A stretch of 64,000 nt of DNA from SCN-70-22 sp046327755. GTDB taxonomy: Bacteria; Gemmatimonadota; Gemmatimonadetes; Gemmatimonadales; Gemmatimonadaceae. The position numbers and the translations under genes are program-made. How positions within the stretch are numbered: the first letter of the stretch is position 1; each line of letters opens with the position of its first letter. The notes under the pieces were generated by a model. That model did not search any database. It was not told where the DNA came from and saw only the letters and a program-made list of their open reading frames with translations. Positions 18,426 through 26,785 of the stretch are shown one piece after another. The DNA lies in assembly GCA_046327755.1 (NCBI GenBank), contig JAXLXW010000005.1:310001-374000 (forward strand). Direction: 5' to 3'.

Positions 18426-20381
18426 CTACTGCACCAGAAGTGTCATCGCCACCGTTCGCGTGATGGATCCACTCGTTCCCCGCAGCTGGAGGATGTGGAC
18501 CCCCGCGCGGACGAGGGGGCTGGCGTACACATTGATGGTCGCGCTGTTACCGGTGGTTTGCACCGGCGTGAAGTTGACCGCGTAGTTGCTCGGATCATCC
18601 GTGATCGCCGAGAGCGTCACCGCGCCGGTGAACCCGCCGCTGCGGAACAGGGAGAGCGAGATTGGGGTGAACGAACCGCGGGGGAGGGTGAGTGTAGTCG
18701 GTGACGGGCTGAGCGAGAAGTCAGGGGTGCTCGACGGCGTCACCGTCACCGTCGCCGTCGCGGTGGGGAGGATTGCACCGAGGACCACCGTGACGGCGAT
18801 GGGATACGTGCCCGGCACTCCACCGATCACGTGCAGGGTGGCTGTGTCGCCGAGTGTGAAGCTTGGTGTGACCCACGCGTTGCCTCCCGCGGGAAGGCCA
18901 GCGACCCGCAGCTCGAGATAGCGCCCGATCGCTGAGCCCGTCCGCGTCAGCCGCACGGGCACCAGGGTCGTGCTCCCCTGCGCGATCGACACGTTAGGCG
19001 TGAGCAGCTGGATCGTGACCAGGGGAGGCGGCGGCGTGGGCACCACGAGCGTGACTGGCGCGGTCCGGGTCAGGGCGCCCGCAACTCCGCGCACGGAGAG
19101 CGGATAGCTCCCCGGTGGGACGCTCGCGCCCACCGTCAGCGTCACCATGCTGGAGGTCCCCGTGACGCTTGCCGGGTTCGCCGCCGCCGTGACGCCCGCC
19201 GGGAGTCCGGTCACGTCGATGGCGACGGCCCCCGGCTGACCGGTGCGCTGGATGGCCACGGTCGCTTGTCCGCTCGCTCCCGCGGCGATCGTCACAGTGG
19301 ACGGCGTCACGGCGAGCAGGAAGTCCGCGGGAGTGGTCACGCCGAGTGTGACCGTCGCCTGTCGGACGAGGCTCCCGGCAGTTCCGGTGATGTCGATGGT
19401 GTAGCTGCCGTCGGGAGTGGACGCCGAAGTGGCGAGGGTGAGTTGCGCGCTACCGCTCGTGAGGCTTGGCGGTGCGAACGATGCGGCGACCCCAGGCGGG
19501 AGTGACCCTGCGCTGAGCGCGATCGGTCCCAGTCCGACCTGCGTCACGGTGATGGACAGCGTCACGGCCGCCGAACCGCCAGGTGCAACGTCGACACGGG
19601 CCGGCGTCGCGACGATGGTGAAGTCCGGCGGCACGGGAGCGGCCTGCACGTCGACCAGAAAGGTCGCGGTGTCGGCCGACGCCCCGCCGGTGGCGTACAG
19701 GCGCGTGAGGTATCGTCCCGTGGCCGCGCCCTGCGGGATTGCCAGCGAAAGGGTAGAAGTGCTCGAGGACGTGGCGGGCGGGGCAAAGGTCGCCGTGCTC
19801 CCGACGGGAAGCGTCGCGGGATCGACCGAGAAGGTGACAGGCGCGGCGAAGCCGGGAGCCCGCGCGACCGCGACGGCGATGTCGCGCGAGGTGCCGACCT
19901 CCATGCTCTGCGAGTTGACCCCCGAGAGGCGGAATGGCCGCAGCACTTCGCCGGTGATCGGCGCCGTCCCAACCGCCGCCGCACTTCCTCCAGTGCTGGT
20001 CGCGATCACATCGAACAGAAAGAGCCCCGGCGACGCCGTGGGCGCGGCGGACAGCGTCAGGGTCGACGTCCCGCTCCCGCTCACGCTCGTCGGGGCAAAC
20101 GAGGCGGAGACACCGCTGGGGAGGGAGCCGCCCAGCGAGAGCGCGGCGCCGGTCGGCCCCCCTGAGAGCGCGACAGTGACCGCCGCGGTAACGGTGGAAC
20201 CGGGGACCACGTCGAGCTTCAACGGCGATGCGCTGACCGACACGACCGGAGCCGCCACCTGAGCCGCCGGGGAGTTTCGGCACGACCCCGGGGACAGGAA
20301 ACAGAACAGAAAGCACGACGAGAGGTTCACGACCATGATCGCGAGCAGCGCGACACGCGCGAGGCGGACGGCCCACAGCAT
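18426..20381 (-). CDS. Lipoprotein with about five bacterial Ig-like repeats
   Basis: Exported lipoprotein of 651 residues, no enzymatic motif. The ATG at 20,381 is supported by AAGGAG eight bases upstream. A single hydrophobic helix (LARVALLAIMVVNLSSC) ends in a lipobox-like LSSC. The body carries about five beta-sandwich repeats of 85-95 residues with openings such as DFTIVATPARVDVAPGG, DFLLAVTPSTVTIAAGA and DFSLSPSPTTLTLPRGS. The shared inner strand is LPAGVTAAANPASVTG-like. It is related in design to the lipoprotein at 2894-4600 but has a different N-terminus. It is divergent from the CHAT gene, so both may be driven from the 20,382-20,683 region. Its function is unknown. Confidence 0.75.
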   Translation of the reverse strand: MLWAVRLARVALLAIMVVNLSSCFLFCFLSPGSCRNSPAAQVAAPVVSVSASPLKLDVVPGSTVTAAVTVALSGGPTGAALSLGGSLPSGVSASFAPTSVSGSGTSTLTLSAAPTASPGLFLFDVIATSTGGSAAAVGTAPITGEVLRPFRLSGVNSQSMEVGTSRDIAVAVARAPGFAAPVTFSVDPATLPVGSTATFAPPATSSSTSTLSLAIPQGAATGRYLTRLYATGGASADTATFLVDVQAAPVPPDFTIVATPARVDVAPGGSAAVTLSITVTQVGLGPIALSAGSLPPGVAASFAPPSLTSGSAQLTLATSASTPDGSYTIDITGTAGSLVRQATVTLGVTTPADFLLAVTPSTVTIAAGASGQATVAIQRTGQPGAVAIDVTGLPAGVTAAANPASVTGTSSMVTLTVGASVPPGSYPLSVRGVAGALTRTAPVTLVVPTPPPPLVTIQLLTPNVSIAQGSTTLVPVRLTRTGSAIGRYLELRVAGLPAGGNAWVTPSFTLGDTATLHVIGGVPGTYPIAVTVVLGAILPTATATVTVTPSSTPDFSLSPSPTTLTLPRGSFTPISLSLFRSGGFTGAVTLSAITDDPSNYAVNFTPVQTTGNSATINVYASPLVRAGVHILQLRGTSGSITRTVAMTLLVQ

Positions 20382-20683
20382 GAGTGCACTCCTTGAAACA
20401 GACGGAAGTCGAGAGACGAGCGCCCCCCGGTCGTTGCACGCTCGCACGACAGCGTTTGTATCACCGGCATCTGTCCTCCCCGCGGCGCGCGCCGGCAGGT
20501 GTCGCGCTCTGGCCCCTCCGCGTTGGCGCCCGGTACCTTCACCCGATGCTGCCTGCGGAGCGCCGCCTGACATCTTGCCGTACTGACGGGCCAGCCGGGT
20601 GGTCCCCGGGCAGCCCGCGTCGCGGTGCTGGATGCGGCGTTGTGGCGAGCGAGCGCGGCAGGTGGCATCCTGTTTGGGCTTGC
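20382..20683. other. Divergent intergenic region between Ig-repeat lipoprotein and CHAT gene
   Basis: About 300 bp. The reading frame of the CHAT gene is open throughout, and an ATG at 20,546 is an alternative start, so part of this may be coding. I see the lipoprotein RBS at its left edge and no clear promoter, hairpin or repeat. Confidence 0.4.
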
Positions 20684-23668
20684 GTGCGCCGTTGTTGGGA
20701 GGCGCTCCGGGCGCCTGCATTCCACACACTCGCGCTCCCGTCGCTCACGCTCCTGTTGACGCTGGACGGCGATCCGGCGCGCGCGGCCATAGGCGCCGTT
20801 CATCGTCACGCAACACAGGAACCCATCGAGGCTTCGGCGCGTGAGCTCGCTGCCGCGGCACTGGCGGCCGCGGAACGCGGACGGCTTGCCGAGTGGGGGG
20901 CGCCGTGGCAGCAGCGCCTCGCGCGCAATCCCGGCGACCGACGCGCGCGCTTCGCGGTGGCGACGCGCGACCGGCTGGCGTACGCGCTGACGGCTGCCAC
21001 CGCGCACTTCGCGCGACTGGCGCCGGAAGGCGCCCAGGAGCCGCCGTCGATCGTCCACGATCCCGGCGGCATCACCCGTCAGGCGCAATACTGGCGCGCC
21101 GTGCTCACCGTGCAGGGCGGGCGACACGATGAGGCGATCCCGGTGATCGTCGCCCTGGAGCGCGCCGCGCTTGCGGCTGGCGACACGCTGACGGCGCTCG
21201 ACGCGCTGCTCCTGCGGGCGGCCGCCGTCCTGCGTCGTGATGGCCCGATGGCCGCCGCGCCGCTTCTGGCACGCGGCGACTCGATGCGCTGGGGAGGAGA
21301 TCCCGCGCTGCAGGTGGCGGCGCGCTGTCGGTGGGCGGCGGTGCTCTCCCGGCGGGGGGCGCGCGAGGAAGCCCGCCACGCCGCCCGCGATGGCATGGCG
21401 CGCGCCACTGACGCGGGGTGGTTGCGTCTGGCGGCATCCTGCCGCTTCACCCTGGCCACGGAGTTCGCACGCAGCGGGTTGAGCGACTCGGTGGCGGCCC
21501 ACCTGGTCCCGGCGATGGCCGCCCAGCGTGCCACCGGCGACCTCGGTGGGCTCGCGTCGTCCAGCCAGTGGGCGGGCTTCTACAGTTCCACGCTGGGTCA
21601 CTTCACCGTCGCGCAACGCTACCAGCGCGAAGCGTGGGACCTGGCCGTACGCGCACAGGTGGCCGATGCCGCCGCCTGGACCGCGCTCAATCGTGCCGCC
21701 CTGGCTCTCGCCTTTCGCGACGCCACCCGCACGGCGATCTGGCTTCCGCGTGCCGATTCGCTGATGCGACGGCTCGACGACCCGGCGGGGCGCGTCGAAG
21801 TCGCCCGGCTGCAGGCGCGGCACTCCCTTGCGCTGGGCGACACGAGCGCGAGCCGCGCCGCGCTCGCGACCGCGAGTCGCCTGGCCGTGCAACTGGGGGA
21901 TCCGCAATTGCAGCTGTCGGTGTTGGCGTCCCAACGCGCTGCGGCCATGCGCGCCGGCGCACTCGACGAGGCGGCGGGGCTCGTGCGCGAGGAAGCCACG
22001 CTGATCGATCGCTATGCACTGGGCGGGTGGCGCCTGTCGCTCGGCGTGGCGCGGGGTGAGCTGGCCCTGCGGCAGGGGGATGCCCTCGGCGCCCGGCGGC
22101 AGTTGCAGCGCGCCGCCGACCAGCTGCATCCCAGCCAGCATCATTTCCGCTACGCGATCGAGGGACAGTTGGCGCTCACGTACGCCCTCGAGGGCGATGG
22201 GCGCGCCGCGGCGCGCCTGGCGAGGACGGCCGCCGAGACGTTCGATACCTGGCGCGCTTCGCTGGCCGACAGCACGCTGCGACTCCTCACGGTGCAGGCG
22301 GTCGAGGGCGACCGCTGGTATCACGCGATGCTCGAGGCGCGCCTGGTAGCACTCGGGGAGGTGGAGACAGCCTTCCTCCTGGCCGAGCGGCGCCGCGCCC
22401 GTGAGCTGCAAGAGCACCTCCTCGTCACGGCCGCGTGGCAGGGAGATCGGGCGGGCGACGTGCGCGGTCCGGCGCCGCGCGTCCCCGCCGACCGTGTGCC
22501 CCCTCTCCCCCTGACGGTCGACGCCCTCCAGCGTGCCCTCCCCGACGCCCGCACTGCGGTCGTCACCCTCACGCTTGGCATCGGTAGTGCGCCCGGGCTC
22601 GCCTTCGTCCTCACGCGCGACACCCTGGCGGCCTTCGCCCTGCCGCCCCGCGAGATCGTCGCACCACAGGTCCGGCGCCTCGTCGCGCAACTAGAGGCCT
22701 CCCGCCCCGACGGCGGCGCGTCGCGGCGGCTGGGTGACCTCCTCCTCGCGCCGGTGCTGCCACTGTTGCAGCTGACGGGGAGTTCTCGCGTCATCTTCGT
22801 CCCCGAAGGGGTGTTGCATCGCGTGCCGCTCGACGCCCTCGCCCTGCCCGACGGGCGTCCCTTCCTGTCAATGTTCGAGACGGCCGTGCTCCCCGCGGTT
22901 GGGGTCCTCGCGACCCTGCGCGAGCGCGACACGCGCCGCGAACGCACACGCCTCGAGGCGGGCGTCGCGGCCGGTACACCGGCAGTCCTTGTGTTGGCCG
23001 ATCCGGCCGATCCGTCCACGACGGCGAGCGAGGACGCCCCGTTTGCCTCGTCCGGCGTGGGCCGTGACCGCGCCCGGCTCCCGCGCCTGCCGGGCGCCCG
23101 GGACGAGGCCCGTCGGCTGCAACATTCCTTCCCTGGCGCCGAGCTCCGGTTCGGCCAGGCGGCGAACGAGGGCTTCGTGCGGGCGCACGCCCAGCGATTC
23201 GACGTGCTGCACTTCGCCACCCACGCGGTGGTCGACGAGTGGTCGGGCGCCGCCGCGGCGCTCCGTCTGGCCCCCGCACCCGACTCCGCTGATGGATGGC
23301 TCGATGCCGGTGAGATCAGCGCCCTGCGGCTGCGCGCGTCACTCGTTGTCCTCTCGGCGTGTCGCACGATCGGCGGCGAGGTGCTGGCCGGCGAGGGGGT
23401 GCGCGGACTCACCGGGGCTTTCCTCGAGGCCGGCGTCCCGCGTGTCGTGGCGACGGCCTGGCTAGTGCGGGACCGCGAACTGGCGCCCCTGCTCGGCGAC
23501 TTCTACGACGCGCTTGCCCGTGGGATCTCGTACGGCGCCGCCCTGCGCGTCGCGCGCCTCCGCGCCCGCTCGCGTGGCGCGCCAGCCGCCACGTGGGCCG
23601 GCTTCACTCTCGTCGGCGACCCCACCGGCACTCTCACCGGCGCCCTCACGGCGCCGGCGAACCGGTAG
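20684..23668 (+). CDS. TPR-repeat protein with C-terminal CHAT (caspase-like) protease domain
   Basis: Large protein, about 994 residues from the GTG at 20,684, that joins helical repeats to a caspase-fold protease. The chosen start gives a hydrophobic segment (FHTLALPSLTLLLTL) followed by Ala-rich cleavage-like residues, suggesting export. Alternative starts (20,642 GTG, 20,546 ATG) would only lengthen the head. Residues about 40-640 are alpha-helical, TPR-like repeats rich in Ala, Leu and Arg. The CHAT domain fills the last 300 residues with FVPEGVLHRVPLDAL, the catalytic His in LHFATHAVV (about 847) and Cys893 in VVLSACRT, then GDPTGTLTG. CHAT proteases are usually switched on by a partner sensed through the repeats. 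The gene is convergent with an anti-sigma/ECF sigma pair and its last 23 bases overlap the end of the anti-sigma gene. Confidence 0.85.
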   Translation: MRRCWEALRAPAFHTLALPSLTLLLTLDGDPARAAIGAVHRHATQEPIEASARELAAAALAAAERGRLAEWGAPWQQRLARNPGDRRARFAVATRDRLAYALTAATAHFARLAPEGAQEPPSIVHDPGGITRQAQYWRAVLTVQGGRHDEAIPVIVALERAALAAGDTLTALDALLLRAAAVLRRDGPMAAAPLLARGDSMRWGGDPALQVAARCRWAAVLSRRGAREEARHAARDGMARATDAGWLRLAASCRFTLATEFARSGLSDSVAAHLVPAMAAQRATGDLGGLASSSQWAGFYSSTLGHFTVAQRYQREAWDLAVRAQVADAAAWTALNRAALALAFRDATRTAIWLPRADSLMRRLDDPAGRVEVARLQARHSLALGDTSASRAALATASRLAVQLGDPQLQLSVLASQRAAAMRAGALDEAAGLVREEATLIDRYALGGWRLSLGVARGELALRQGDALGARRQLQRAADQLHPSQHHFRYAIEGQLALTYALEGDGRAAARLARTAAETFDTWRASLADSTLRLLTVQAVEGDRWYHAMLEARLVALGEVETAFLLAERRRARELQEHLLVTAAWQGDRAGDVRGPAPRVPADRVPPLPLTVDALQRALPDARTAVVTLTLGIGSAPGLAFVLTRDTLAAFALPPREIVAPQVRRLVAQLEASRPDGGASRRLGDLLLAPVLPLLQLTGSSRVIFVPEGVLHRVPLDALALPDGRPFLSMFETAVLPAVGVLATLRERDTRRERTRLEAGVAAGTPAVLVLADPADPSTTASEDAPFASSGVGRDRARLPRLPGARDEARRLQHSFPGAELRFGQAANEGFVRAHAQRFDVLHFATHAVVDEWSGAAAALRLAPAPDSADGWLDAGEISALRLRASLVVLSACRTIGGEVLAGEGVRGLTGAFLEAGVPRVVATAWLVRDRELAPLLGDFYDALARGISYGAALRVARLRARSRGAPAATWAGFTLVGDPTGTLTGALTAPANR

Positions 23669-24446
23669 GCGAGCCGAGTCGCACCCGAACCAACGGGGAG
23701 CGACGCTCGTTGCCGTCGCCCCGCTCGGCGCGAACCATCCAGTCAAAGGTTTCGGCGCGCCGCAGCGCCGCCCCCTCGGCGTCGGAGAGCACGAGCGCTG
23801 TATCGCGCACCGTGCGAGATAGCAGGAGCACTCCGAGACTGTCGAACGCCTCGACGACGTACACCACGTCCGCACCACCAACGGCGCTGCCTCCCTCCGC
23901 GCGCCAGACGAAAGCGCGCGGTCCCTCCGCCACGGCCACGGTGCCCCGCGGCGTCACGATCACCACGGCACTGTCGCCGTTTCGAATCACCGTCGACTCC
24001 TCCTCCGCCGGCAATGCATCGCGACCTGCACGGCGCTGCCACCAGGTGCCGCCAAGGGCAACCGCGACCAACACGGTTGCGGCCATTGCCCATCCTGCGG
24101 CGCCCCATGATCGCGCGGCACGCCCCGGCGTTTGGCGCGCGACGGACGGTACCTGATGAGACCGCAACATCGGGGGCGCCTCCCCGTTCTCCACGTGCTG
24201 CGCGTCGCGCTCGGCGCGCGCGAGCGTGCGAAGGAGCTCGAACTCCGGGAGGCAGTACTGGCACTGGAGCACATGATCGAATGCGCCGAGCGCGGTCGCC
24301 CCCTCGCCCTGCGCCAGCTGCGCCAAGACCTCCGGCACCGGACAATCCGGTCGCGCTGCGTCCCCGTTCGGTCCGGCGTCGCGCTCGTCGATACCGCGTG
24401 CGTTCAGGTGCGCCAAGTACGCCCGGCGCATGTCGTCGTCGCTCAT
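23646..24446 (-). CDS. Transmembrane zinc-finger anti-sigma factor-like protein
   Basis: Probable membrane-bound regulator of the ECF sigma factor encoded just upstream, 266 residues. Residues about 57-70 hold HVLQCQYCLPEF, the H-x3-C-x2-C signature of the zf-HC2 anti-sigma fold. One transmembrane helix follows (WAMAATVLVAVALGGTWW, about 118-135). The C-terminal 130 residues would be periplasmic, with a beta-rich sensor-like region. The gene overlaps the sigma gene by 4 bases (ATGA), so the two are translationally coupled. Its 3' end overlaps the convergent CHAT gene by 23 bp. The usual mechanism is release of the sigma factor when the sensor part is cleaved or altered; this is inferred from the family. 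Confidence 0.8.
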   Translation of the reverse strand: MSDDDMRRAYLAHLNARGIDERDAGPNGDAARPDCPVPEVLAQLAQGEGATALGAFDHVLQCQYCLPEFELLRTLARAERDAQHVENGEAPPMLRSHQVPSVARQTPGRAARSWGAAGWAMAATVLVAVALGGTWWQRRAGRDALPAEEESTVIRNGDSAVVIVTPRGTVAVAEGPRAFVWRAEGGSAVGGADVVYVVEAFDSLGVLLLSRTVRDTALVLSDAEGAALRRAETFDWMVRAERGDGNERRSPLVRVRLGSPTGSPAP

Positions 24447-25003
24447 TCACCCTCCGGCCAGCGGTACCCCATGTGGGCAAGGCGTTCCCGTAAGTCGTCC
24501 ATCCCGCGATAGAGAAGGTTGCGCACCCGTCCGTCGTCCCATCCCAGCAGGCGACCGATCTCGTCGCGCGGATATCCCGTCAGGTGCAATCTCACCACCA
24601 CTCGCCGTGACTCGACCATGGTCGACAGCGCACGCGCGATCGCCGCGCCCAAGTCACCCATCATGGCGCGCGCATCAGCGGCCGTTGCCGCGGGGGCGGC
24701 GGCATTCGCTGCCTCCTCGAGCGGGAGGGGACGCGTCGCTCGGCGCCGCTGCCGCAGCAAGTCCACTGCGGCGGCCATCGCGGTCCGATATACGTATGAC
24801 GTCGGGAGCCGACCGATGTCCTCACCTCCGGGGTGCGCGCGCCAGATGCGGATGCGCACCTCCTGCAGCAGGGCGTCGATCTCGGGCGGCGTCAGGGCGT
24901 GCCGTCCGCCGATGGCGCGCACCATCTGCCCGAGGCGCTCCAGAAGCGCATCGAGCAGTGGCGTGGTGTCTTGGGCGCCGTCTGGCGTGGATGGGGAGTG
25001 CAC
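24443..25003 (-). CDS. ECF-type RNA polymerase sigma factor
   Basis: Sigma-70 family protein, 186 residues, with a sigma-2 region (LLQEVRIRIWRAHPG followed by PTSYVYRTAMAAAVDLLRQ) that would bind core polymerase and the -10 element. After a short Ala-rich linker comes a sigma-4 region (ESRRVVVRLHLTGYPRDEI, GRLLGWDDGRVRNLLYRGM) for the -35 element. It lacks sigma-1.1 and sigma-3, as ECF factors do. It is the first gene of a two-gene unit with the transmembrane anti-sigma-like protein. In such modules the sigma factor often drives its own operon and nearby genes; the CHAT gene and the Ig-repeat lipoprotein are candidates, but no promoter consensus could be verified. Confidence 0.88.
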   Translation of the reverse strand: MHSPSTPDGAQDTTPLLDALLERLGQMVRAIGGRHALTPPEIDALLQEVRIRIWRAHPGGEDIGRLPTSYVYRTAMAAAVDLLRQRRRATRPLPLEEAANAAAPAATAADARAMMGDLGAAIARALSTMVESRRVVVRLHLTGYPRDEIGRLLGWDDGRVRNLLYRGMDDLRERLAHMGYRWPEGE

Positions 25004-25074
25004 GGTCCAACCGTACGAAGCGAGACCGCCCTCCGCCAGCCGCTAGATCGGGGGGCGGCCCGCGACGGTCCGCG

Positions 25075-25605
25075 CTAGCGGGCCAGGCGCTCTACCTGAA
25101 GCGCATGCCGCTCCGCATGGCGCACGACAACGAGCGCCGCGTCGCCAAAGTTGAGGCGTAGCCACCGGGCGTACGGCGACGACATGCGCACCCGTCGCCA
25201 GTCGATGGTCGCTCCGCGTTCCATCGCCACGCTCAGTCGCTCGAACGACTGCAACAGGGCGTCGAAGACAGCGTCGCGAGGCGTCGTCGCCGGAACGATC
25301 GCAGCGGGCGCGCGCGTGCGCCGCTCCGACTCCATCGCCCGGACGAGCAGCCAGCCGCCGAGTGAGGCGCGCCAGCGACGCTGCGAACGCAGCGTGTGTC
25401 CTGTTCCCAGCGCGCGTTCCATCGCGCCGAGATAGTCGGCGTTGGCGAGGCACAGGTGTTCGAGGATCTCATCGACGCACCATCCGCCGTCAGGTGGACG
25501 CGTCGCGCGCTGCGCCGGCGTGAGTGGCGTAACGCCGGCGGTTAGGCGCTCCTCCAGCCGCTGGAGGGCCTCCCGCAACTCGGCGGCGAGTGTGTCCTGT
25601 TTCAT
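25075..25605 (-). CDS. DinB-family putative metal-dependent hydrolase
   Basis: Four-helix-bundle DinB-like protein of 176 residues. It has GWCVDEILEHLCLANADYL near residue 42 (first metal His in LEHL) and VVVRHAERHALQVERL at the C-terminus (the HxxxH pair), the usual three-His set. Family members include thiol-S-transferases with bacillithiol or mycothiol and proteins of unknown activity; no specific substrate can be assigned. Its start overlaps the stop of the upstream TetR gene as ATGA, so the regulator and this enzyme form one operon, probably controlled by the palindrome at 26,177-26,206. One CTA-ACC codon pair sits in a GTTAGGC motif. Confidence 0.75.
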   Translation of the reverse strand: MKQDTLAAELREALQRLEERLTAGVTPLTPAQRATRPPDGGWCVDEILEHLCLANADYLGAMERALGTGHTLRSQRRWRASLGGWLLVRAMESERRTRAPAAIVPATTPRDAVFDALLQSFERLSVAMERGATIDWRRVRMSSPYARWLRLNFGDAALVVVRHAERHALQVERLAR

Positions 25606-26177
25606 GGGAGTGACCACTGCGCGACGACGCGATCGGCGACCGCGTCCACCGGATACTCGCCTGGGCTGAGCGCGAAGTGCTGGCACATCCCGTCGATTTG
25701 CGCGAACAGCGCACGGGCATCGAGCTCGGGCGAGGGAGAGCCGGCATCGGCGAGATAGCCACACAGCGTCCCGACAATCGCATCGGTCCACTCGCCGAGC
25801 ACCGGGGAGAGCGCCGCGATCACCGCGGGCTGCGTGCGTGCGGCATATCCCAAGCGCCAGAAATCGCGATGCTCCCGCACGAGTTGCACACTCGCGCGCA
25901 CCAGGGCGCCGATGCGTTCGTCGGGCGGGACCGACTCGGCCATGGCAAACGAGAGCCGAACCTGCGACATGCTCTGCTCGAAGAGTGCACGCAGCAGCGC
26001 CTCCTTCCCCGCGAAGTGTGAGTACAGGAGCCCCGTCGCGACACCAGCCTCCCGTGCGATGGCGCGCACCGTGGTGTCGCCGTAGCCATCGCGCGCGAAG
26101 AGGGCGAGGGCGGCGTCGAGGAGCTTCCCGCGTGTGGCGGCCCGCAGCGATTCGTTCTGGAGGAGTGTTCGGGGCAT
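25602..26177 (-). CDS. TetR/AcrR family transcriptional regulator
   Basis: One-component repressor of 191 residues. The N-terminal helix-turn-helix is clear (GKLLDAALALFARDGYG, then TTVRAIAREAGVATGLLYS, HFAGKEALLRALF), followed by a helical ligand-binding domain with a TetR_C-like end. The ATG at 26,177 lies inside one arm of a perfect-core palindrome, leaving no room for a Shine-Dalgarno, so the message may be leaderless or initiated from a start overlapping the operator. It is cotranscribed with the downstream DinB-like gene (4-base overlap), so it probably represses its own operon in response to a small toxic molecule. The ligand is unknown. Confidence 0.92.
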   Translation of the reverse strand: MPRTLLQNESLRAATRGKLLDAALALFARDGYGDTTVRAIAREAGVATGLLYSHFAGKEALLRALFEQSMSQVRLSFAMAESVPPDERIGALVRASVQLVREHRDFWRLGYAARTQPAVIAALSPVLGEWTDAIVGTLCGYLADAGSPSPELDARALFAQIDGMCQHFALSPGEYPVDAVADRVVAQWSLP

Positions 26178-26206
26178 TTTTGAATGAACGAACGTTCAAT
26201 CAAAAA
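26177..26206. promoter_or_regulatory. Palindromic TetR operator overlapping the tetR start codon
   Basis: Arms TTTTTGAATGAACG (26,177-26,190) and CGTTCAATCAAAAA (26,193-26,206) pair at 13 of 14 positions around a 2-bp AA centre. The inner TGAACG-AA-CGTTCA core is perfect and is a typical TetR-family operator shape. It is strikingly AT-rich for this genome. It overlaps the ATG of the minus-strand regulator and lies 67 bp upstream of the plus-strand gene at 26,273, so it may control both. Confidence 0.8.
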
Positions 26207-26272
26207 AACCGCGGCGCCCGACATTTCGCAAGGAATCCCCGCACGGACGGCCGGGACCGACTAGCTTGAGGG

Positions 26273-26647
26273 ATGCCCAAGACCAAAGCCGCGGCCTCGG
26301 CCGCCCCTGCCGTCGCGCAGCCGACTTCCTTCACGTTCATCGAGAACGAGCGCACCTACACCTGCGTGCGTGAGGGGCTGCGTGGGGCCCATGACGATCC
26401 GTGGTGGTGGTTCTCGGTCTCGAGCGACGATCGTCACCGCTACGCGCCGTTCCGGGCAGAGCCGGGTGACACCGAGGCGACCGTGCGTCCTCGCGTCGTC
26501 GCCTACTACGAGGATCTCCTCGTGCGCCGCTCGGCGCCCGCCGAACCGCGCTGGCGCGGTCGCGGCCAGGGGAACGCGCAGAAGCCCGCGGCTCCCGCCG
26601 CCCCGGCGGCGGCTCCGGCAGAGTCCGAGCTCGAGGAGCTCAGCTGA
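26273..26647 (+). CDS. Small uncharacterised protein
   Basis: I do not recognise this 124-residue protein. An Ala-rich start is followed by a compact central segment (SFTFIENERTYTCVREGLRG, then DDPWWWFSVSSDDRHRYAPF) rich in Trp, Tyr and charged residues. The tail is Ala/Pro- and Glu-rich and looks disordered. GAGGG five bases before the ATG supports the start. There is no signal peptide or membrane helix. The core looks like a small folded domain rather than random translation, and codon use matches the neighbours. It faces the TetR gene across the palindromic operator and ends before a terminator hairpin, so it is probably a single-gene unit. Function unknown. Confidence 0.65.
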   Translation: MPKTKAAASAAPAVAQPTSFTFIENERTYTCVREGLRGAHDDPWWWFSVSSDDRHRYAPFRAEPGDTEATVRPRVVAYYEDLLVRRSAPAEPRWRGRGQGNAQKPAAPAAPAAAPAESELEELS

Positions 26648-26724
26648 GGGCGCGCGCGGCGACCGATCGCGCCCTCCGCGATCGGTGAGCCGCTGCGGCC
26701 GCCACTTCACTTCCGGAAACGCAG

Positions 26725-26752
26725 CGCGGCCGCCCTCCCACGGGCGGCCGCG
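26725..26752. terminator. 11-bp hairpin between convergent genes
   Basis: CGCGGCCGCCC and GGGCGGCCGCG pair perfectly around a 6-base loop, between the plus-strand small gene and the minus-strand DinB gene. Confidence 0.75.
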
Positions 26753-26785
26753 TCGTCGTTTGGACCGGTCGCGCGTCGGCTCTCG

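Noticed and set aside
20327..23412. Long minus-strand reading frames opposite the TPR-CHAT gene.
   Set aside because: They are antisense shadows produced by high GC at third positions; their translations are Arg/Gly/Ala-rich without domains, while the plus strand encodes a clear CHAT dyad.
20684..23668. CHAT protease as part of a CRISPR-linked or gasdermin defence system.
   Set aside because: There is no CRISPR array, Cas gene or gasdermin-like gene in the window, and the protein seems exported, so a defence role is not supported.
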